DNA from: Bacteroidota bacterium
Lineage (GTDB): Bacteria; Bacteroidota; Bacteroidia; Cytophagales; Cyclobacteriaceae
Assembly: GCA_018267285.1 (NCBI GenBank)
Contig: JAFDYU010000012.1
Location: 62,001 to 126,000 of the forward strand
DNA: 64,000 bases
Direction of reading: 5' to 3'
Part shown: one piece after another, positions 60,118 to 64,000 of the stretch
Position numbering within the stretch: position 1 is the first letter of the stretch
Layout of the letters: each line of letters begins with the position of its first letter
Position numbers and translations under genes: made by a program
Notes under the pieces: generated by a model
Seen by the model: the letters and a program-made list of their open reading frames with translations, nothing else
The model's database searches: none
What the model was told of the DNA's origin: nothing

Positions 60118-60217
60118 AACAAAACCAATTAACAGACTTTTAACAGGGCACTGATATAAAATTTGCAACTCGGGCGAAATTTGTCCGTAGATATTGCCGA
60201 TCTGAACCTTAACTTCA

Positions 60218-62506
60218 ATGTTTACCTATCCCAAGTGCCTGTTTATCATTCCCTTCTTTTTTTGTGGCTTTGAATTTGAGGAAGTATCGGCTCAAGAAAA
60301 AAACAAACAAGGAATTGAGTTTACTATCCGAAAAGCAAGAGGCACCGTTAAGCTAGACGGTATTATTAATGAACCGGATTGGACTACTGCCGATATAGCC
60401 ACCAATTTTTATATGAACTCACCCGTAGATACGATGGCTCCGTACTACCAATCGAAGGCCCGGGTTACGTTTGACGATCATTTTCTATACGTATCATTCG
60501 TTTGTTATGATAATATGGAGAAACCAAACATTGTGCAGAGCTTGCGGAGGGATTTTGACTACGACCTGAACGATAACATCGGCATATTCATAGATCCGTA
60601 CAACGATCACACCAACGGTTTTTATTTCCTGATCACGCCCTACAACGTTCAACACGAAGGCATTGTTTATGGTGGTGGCACTTCGGGCGATTCCTTCAAC
60701 AACAACTGGGATAACAAATGGTATTCTCATGTGGTGCGTTATGCCGATAAATGGATTGCAGAGATGGCAATTCCGTTCCGGTCGTTTCGCTATAACAATA
60801 GTGTGGAAAACTGGAATGTTACTTTTTTAAGGCACGACTTAAAACACAACCAGCTCTCGAGTTGGATAGCCACACCCATTCAATATGTGCCGGCTTCATT
60901 TGCCTATACCGGAAAAATGAAATGGGAAACGCAGGCTCCGAGAATGGGTCAAAATATTTCTCTCATCCCCTACATGGTTGGTTCTTCATCGCAAGATGCA
61001 GAAAATAAAGTGCCAACTAATAATACCATGAGTGCGGGCTTGGATGCAAAAGTGGCGATTACTCCGGCACTCAATCTTGACTTGACGATAAACCCTGATT
61101 TCTCTAACGTAGATGTTGACCGGCAGGTGATCAACCTCACCCGTTTCGAATATCAGTACCCGGAGCGCAGAACTTTTTTTCTCGAAAACAGCGATCTTTT
61201 TTCATCACCCGGCTACCCGCCTACCCGTCCGTTTTTTTCCAGAAGGATTGGCTTAGCATCCGATTCTTCAGGTAATCTTCAGAAAGTGCCCATCGCCTAC
61301 GGTGCGAGAATCAGCGGAAAAATTGGAAAAAACTGGCGTATCGGTGCCATGAATCTGCAAACCAAAAAGAAAGAGAACCTGGGCCTACCTGATCAAAATT
61401 ATACCGTGGCGGTTGTGCAGCGGCAAATCTTTTCGCGCTCGAATATTGACTTCTTTGTTGTGAACAAGCAATCGCTTGGCATGGGAAATTATGATTCGGC
61501 AAAATATTATAACAACGATCTGGTTCGAAACGTGTGGGATGGCACGAAAAACACCAAGAAATTAAATCTCTACAACCGGGTAATTGGTGCTGACTTTAAC
61601 TTGTTTACAAAAAGCAACCGTTGGAATGGGGACTTTTACTACCACAAATCGTTTGACGATTTTTCTACGAACAACAACTATTCTTACGGAGGTTTTTTGA
61701 GCTACTCCACCCGCTACTTCAATACGTTTGGCGGGCAATATGTAGTGGGCAAGAATTACAATGCCGAAGTTGGTTTTGTTCCGGCACAATCGGTTTACAA
61801 CGGCTTCATTAATGGGTTTAATCGTGTGGAAGGGAAAATCTACCCTAAGGTTGGATCAATCACCAACATGGGTCCCGGTTTGGAGTTTGACCGAACTCAA
61901 CTGCTTAACGGCACCATGACCGACAAGGCCTTTATCTTAGACTATACAATAAATTATAGAAATACTTCCCGATTATACGGTACTGTTCAACGAATTTTTT
62001 CGCTCTTGCCCCAAAGTTTTAATCCCATAGATCCGCATGGCGATGTGTCTTTTCAACCGGGCCAAAAATTTGAATGGACCGAATACAATGTTCAATACAA
62101 CTCAGACTCGCGAAAAGTATTCACCTATACTGTAAAAGCATCGGGTGGCCAGTTTTACGATGGCCAAAAAAGAGGGCTTAGCGGAACGATCTCTTATCGT
62201 TACCAGCCGTATGGAAACATCACCGTAACGTACGATTACAACGACATCCGGATGAGTTATGGCAGTGCCAAGTTTTTACTGATCAGCCCACGGATGGATT
62301 TAACGTTCACCAACAAATTATTCTTCACTACCATCGTACAATACAACACACGATACGACAACATGGCTCTAAATGCACGCTTGCAATGGCGCTACAAACC
62401 TGTTTCTGATTTCTTTGTTGTTTACACCGAAAACTATTTACCCGAGCATCTGGTATCGAAAAACCGTGCGCTGGTTGTAAAGTGGACGTACTGGCTTAAT
62501 CTTTAA
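60218..62506 (+). CDS. DUF5916 exported protein with CBM9-like N-terminal domain
   Basis: A 762-residue protein with a signal peptide (FIIPFFFCGFEFEEVSAQ). Residues about 35-220 form a carbohydrate-binding family 9-like beta domain (VKLDGIINEPDWTTADIATN, DDHFLYVSFVCYDN). The rest is the DUF5916 region: NLDLTINPDFSNVDVDRQVI, RRTFFLENSDLF and FFSRRIGLASDSSG. The C-terminal strands with aromatic ends (ITVTYDYNDIRMSYG) suggest an outer membrane barrel. Function is not established in the family. It is divergent from purB with 128 bases between. Confidence 0.88.
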   Translation: MFTYPKCLFIIPFFFCGFEFEEVSAQEKNKQGIEFTIRKARGTVKLDGIINEPDWTTADIATNFYMNSPVDTMAPYYQSKARVTFDDHFLYVSFVCYDNMEKPNIVQSLRRDFDYDLNDNIGIFIDPYNDHTNGFYFLITPYNVQHEGIVYGGGTSGDSFNNNWDNKWYSHVVRYADKWIAEMAIPFRSFRYNNSVENWNVTFLRHDLKHNQLSSWIATPIQYVPASFAYTGKMKWETQAPRMGQNISLIPYMVGSSSQDAENKVPTNNTMSAGLDAKVAITPALNLDLTINPDFSNVDVDRQVINLTRFEYQYPERRTFFLENSDLFSSPGYPPTRPFFSRRIGLASDSSGNLQKVPIAYGARISGKIGKNWRIGAMNLQTKKKENLGLPDQNYTVAVVQRQIFSRSNIDFFVVNKQSLGMGNYDSAKYYNNDLVRNVWDGTKNTKKLNLYNRVIGADFNLFTKSNRWNGDFYYHKSFDDFSTNNNYSYGGFLSYSTRYFNTFGGQYVVGKNYNAEVGFVPAQSVYNGFINGFNRVEGKIYPKVGSITNMGPGLEFDRTQLLNGTMTDKAFILDYTINYRNTSRLYGTVQRIFSLLPQSFNPIDPHGDVSFQPGQKFEWTEYNVQYNSDSRKVFTYTVKASGGQFYDGQKRGLSGTISYRYQPYGNITVTYDYNDIRMSYGSAKFLLISPRMDLTFTNKLFFTTIVQYNTRYDNMALNARLQWRYKPVSDFFVVYTENYLPEHLVSKNRALVVKWTYWLNL

Positions 62507-62530
62507 CAAGCATTACTCTCGTTTCTTCAT

Positions 62531-62538
62531 TACCTTTG
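62531..62538 (+). promoter_or_regulatory. -7 element TACCTTTG upstream of the reductase gene
   Basis: TAnnTTTG match 20 bases before the ATG at 62559; no TTTG at the -33 distance. Confidence 0.45.
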
Positions 62539-62558
62539 CCAATAACTCTTTTTAAAAG

Positions 62559-63683
62559 ATGGCATTTGGATTGTTTAAGAAAACTGAAAAAAAGCAAGAA
62601 CCTGCATCAGCAGGCCCGCATTACTACCAACTAACGGTAAAGAAAATAATTGAAGAAACGAAAGATGCTGTATCGCTTGTTTTTGAACAACCCCCATCGG
62701 GCAAAATAGCTTACAAGTCGGGTCAGTTTTTAACACTCATCGCCACCATTCAAGGCAAAGAAATACGCAGATCATACTCGCTGTGTTCCTCTCCTTTTAT
62801 TGATGAGGACCTCACGGTGATGGTGAAGCGCGTAGAGGCGGGGTTGATGAGCAACTGGCTGCAAGATAACCTGAAGGCAGGCCAGCAACTAAAGGTTTTC
62901 GAACCGATGGGAAACTTTACCTCGGAATATTCGAAAGACAAAAAAAGGCATTTGGTAATGTTTGCAGGCGGCAGCGGCATCACGCCCATGATCTCCATTT
63001 TAAAAAGCACGATCACCCAAGAACCCGACAGTATTTGCTCGCTTATCTATTGCAATCGCGACATCGACAATATTATTTTTAAAAAAGAATTGGATTATTG
63101 GCAAACGCAATACGAGGGGCGGGTGCATGTCATCCATATTCTTGACAACGCCCCGATGAACTGGCAAGGTTATTCCGGTTTGCTGAATCAGGAAATGCTG
63201 GTAAAACTTTTCGAACGGATACCCGATTGGGGCCTTGAAAAAACCACGTACCTCATGTGTGGGCCTGAAGGGATGATGAAGAATGTAGAAACGCTTTTAG
63301 CCGCACTAGCTATCCCGAAAGAAAAAATTTTTAAAGAAAGCTTTGTTACCGGCACGATTGATAAGGAGAAAAAAGAAGAGACAAAAGCAGCTACCGTATC
63401 GGGAAACACTGCCCACGAAGTAACCGTTCGGTACGATGGCCAGGAGTATAAATTTATGGTAGAGCCCAACCGTGCCATTTTAGAAACTGCCCTCGATCTG
63501 GGCATAGACCTACCCTACTCCTGCCAAAGCGGGTTGTGCACCGCGTGCCGTGGCCGCGCATTGTCGGGTAAAGTAAAACTCGATGAAGAAGAAGGCCTCT
63601 CGCAATCCGAACGAGCCGAAGGTTATGTGCTCACTTGTGTGGGCCACCCGCTCACGGATGATGTAGTTATTGAGATAGGCTGA
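62559..63683 (+). CDS. FAD/2Fe-2S oxidoreductase of the PaaE type
   Basis: A 374-residue electron-transfer protein with three domains in order. The FAD barrel (about 20-118) has RRSYSLCSSP, with RSYS as the flavin motif. The NAD(P) domain (about 120-240) has FAGGSGITPMISIL and MCGPEGMM. The C-terminal plant-type ferredoxin (about 285-374) has Cys ligands in CQSGLCTACRG and VLTCVG. PaaE passes electrons to a diiron oxygenase, but here no oxygenase genes are adjacent, so the partner may be a desaturase or other monooxygenase. It ends four bases from the convergent hydrolase. Confidence 0.92.
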   Translation: MAFGLFKKTEKKQEPASAGPHYYQLTVKKIIEETKDAVSLVFEQPPSGKIAYKSGQFLTLIATIQGKEIRRSYSLCSSPFIDEDLTVMVKRVEAGLMSNWLQDNLKAGQQLKVFEPMGNFTSEYSKDKKRHLVMFAGGSGITPMISILKSTITQEPDSICSLIYCNRDIDNIIFKKELDYWQTQYEGRVHVIHILDNAPMNWQGYSGLLNQEMLVKLFERIPDWGLEKTTYLMCGPEGMMKNVETLLAALAIPKEKIFKESFVTGTIDKEKKEETKAATVSGNTAHEVTVRYDGQEYKFMVEPNRAILETALDLGIDLPYSCQSGLCTACRGRALSGKVKLDEEEGLSQSERAEGYVLTCVGHPLTDDVVIEIG

Positions 63684-63687
63684 TTTA

Positions 63688-64000
63688 TTATTTGGGAACT
63701 GGCATCGCCCTCTCTTTTAATCCCACCATCGCTAATATTTTCTTTCTGAATTCTTCTCTGGGAAATGATCGGTTGCTGAGCACAACGTATAAAAATCCCT
63801 GTTCAGGGATGCTTACGAAATCTGCGTGAAACCCTCCTTGCGTGCCTGTATGCGATACAATTTTGGTGTGGTCATCCGTTTGACTAATAAACCAACTATA
63901 GCCAATGTAAGGCGGAAGACTATCAAGCCATGGGGTATACCGCATGATCGATCGTGAATGCTCAATCACATCTTTTTTTAAAAACAGTGCGTTGCGCAAG
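63688..64000 (-). CDS. Serine hydrolase, beta-lactamase family, C-terminal part
   Basis: The gene runs off the right edge; the last ~103 codons are visible. The KTG-equivalent motif is SHTGTQGGFHADFVSIP, followed by FLYVVLSNRSFPREEFRKKIL. A YIGYSWFI strand precedes it. The nucleophile and Tyr motifs would lie outside the window, so activity cannot be judged. It is the third hydrolase of this fold here. Confidence 0.85.
   Translation of the reverse strand, partial: LRNALFLKKDVIEHSRSIMRYTPWLDSLPPYIGYSWFISQTDDHTKIVSHTGTQGGFHADFVSIPEQGFLYVVLSNRSFPREEFRKKILAMVGLKERAMPVPK

Overview
The window looks like a chromosomal segment of a gliding Bacteroidota bacterium, most likely of the Cytophagales type. 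The evidence is gldA and a gldF-gldG gene, a TopA with GRFG C-terminal repeats, TamB-type, DUF4340, DUF2490 and DUF5916 proteins, lipoboxes and signal peptides of Bacteroidota style, little sign of Shine-Dalgarno sites, and several copies of the Bacteroidota promoter motif TAnnTTTG, some with an upstream TTTG. By eye the G+C content is a little above 40%, with AT-richer patches around 10.8-11.6, 28.3-28.9, 35.2-38.4 and 40.1-41.2 kb. No tRNA, rRNA, CRISPR, prophage or intact insertion sequence was seen, and no intergenic gap exceeds 300 bases.

Layout. 0-5.7 kb: 5' part of parE, small membrane proteins and lipoproteins, a 3-hydroxyacyl-CoA dehydrogenase, a pair of paralogous lipoproteins, and tsaD. 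5.7-10.7 kb: giant tamB, divergent from tsaD with overlapping start codons, then a small conserved gene. 10.8-16.7 kb: a helical-repeat/rifampin ADP-ribosyltransferase (Arr) fusion on an AT-rich patch, corA-mscS, a polyprenyl diphosphate synthase and a thioredoxin-like protein. 16.8-21.1 kb: the gldA-gldFG-DUF4340 operon. 21.1-28.3 kb: topA, an M1 peptidase, cysS, an imperfect 7-bp tandem repeat, and yidD. 28.3-31.2 kb: an exported-looking methyltransferase and a redox-flavoured ECF sigma factor locus. 31.2-38.4 kb: sugar oxidation genes (GMC oxidoreductase, gluconate dehydrogenase subunit 3-like, Gfo/Idh/MocA), two cysteine-rich small proteins, a lipid-type methyltransferase and a GH127 glycosidase. 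38.4-44.2 kb: dnaA, a single-chain methylmalonyl-CoA mutase and an isocitrate lyase/PEP mutase-type enzyme. 44.2-50.7 kb: outer membrane/secreted proteins, serine hydrolases, SDR enzymes and a histidine-kinase remnant. 50.7-53.8 kb: kdnA-kdnB-like genes (8-amino-Kdo) and a TrmN-type methyltransferase. 53.9-60.1 kb: tandem YceI genes, a MarR regulator, an M3 peptidase, rpsF-rpsR-rplI and purB. 60.2-64 kb: a DUF5916 protein, a flavin/ferredoxin reductase and the C-terminal part of a serine hydrolase.

The most notable sequence signal is between 30043 and 30120. A mirror-symmetric pair of promoters, each TGTAACGTTT-N11-TACTCTA, reads outward toward an ECF sigma/CDGSH iron-sulfur gene pair on one side and a DoxX-like/flavin oxidoreductase gene pair on the other. 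This looks like a self-controlled sigma factor regulon with redox proteins and no recognisable anti-sigma factor. Gene packing is unusually tight: 9 of the 11 convergent gene pairs have 14 bases or fewer between stop codons, or overlap.
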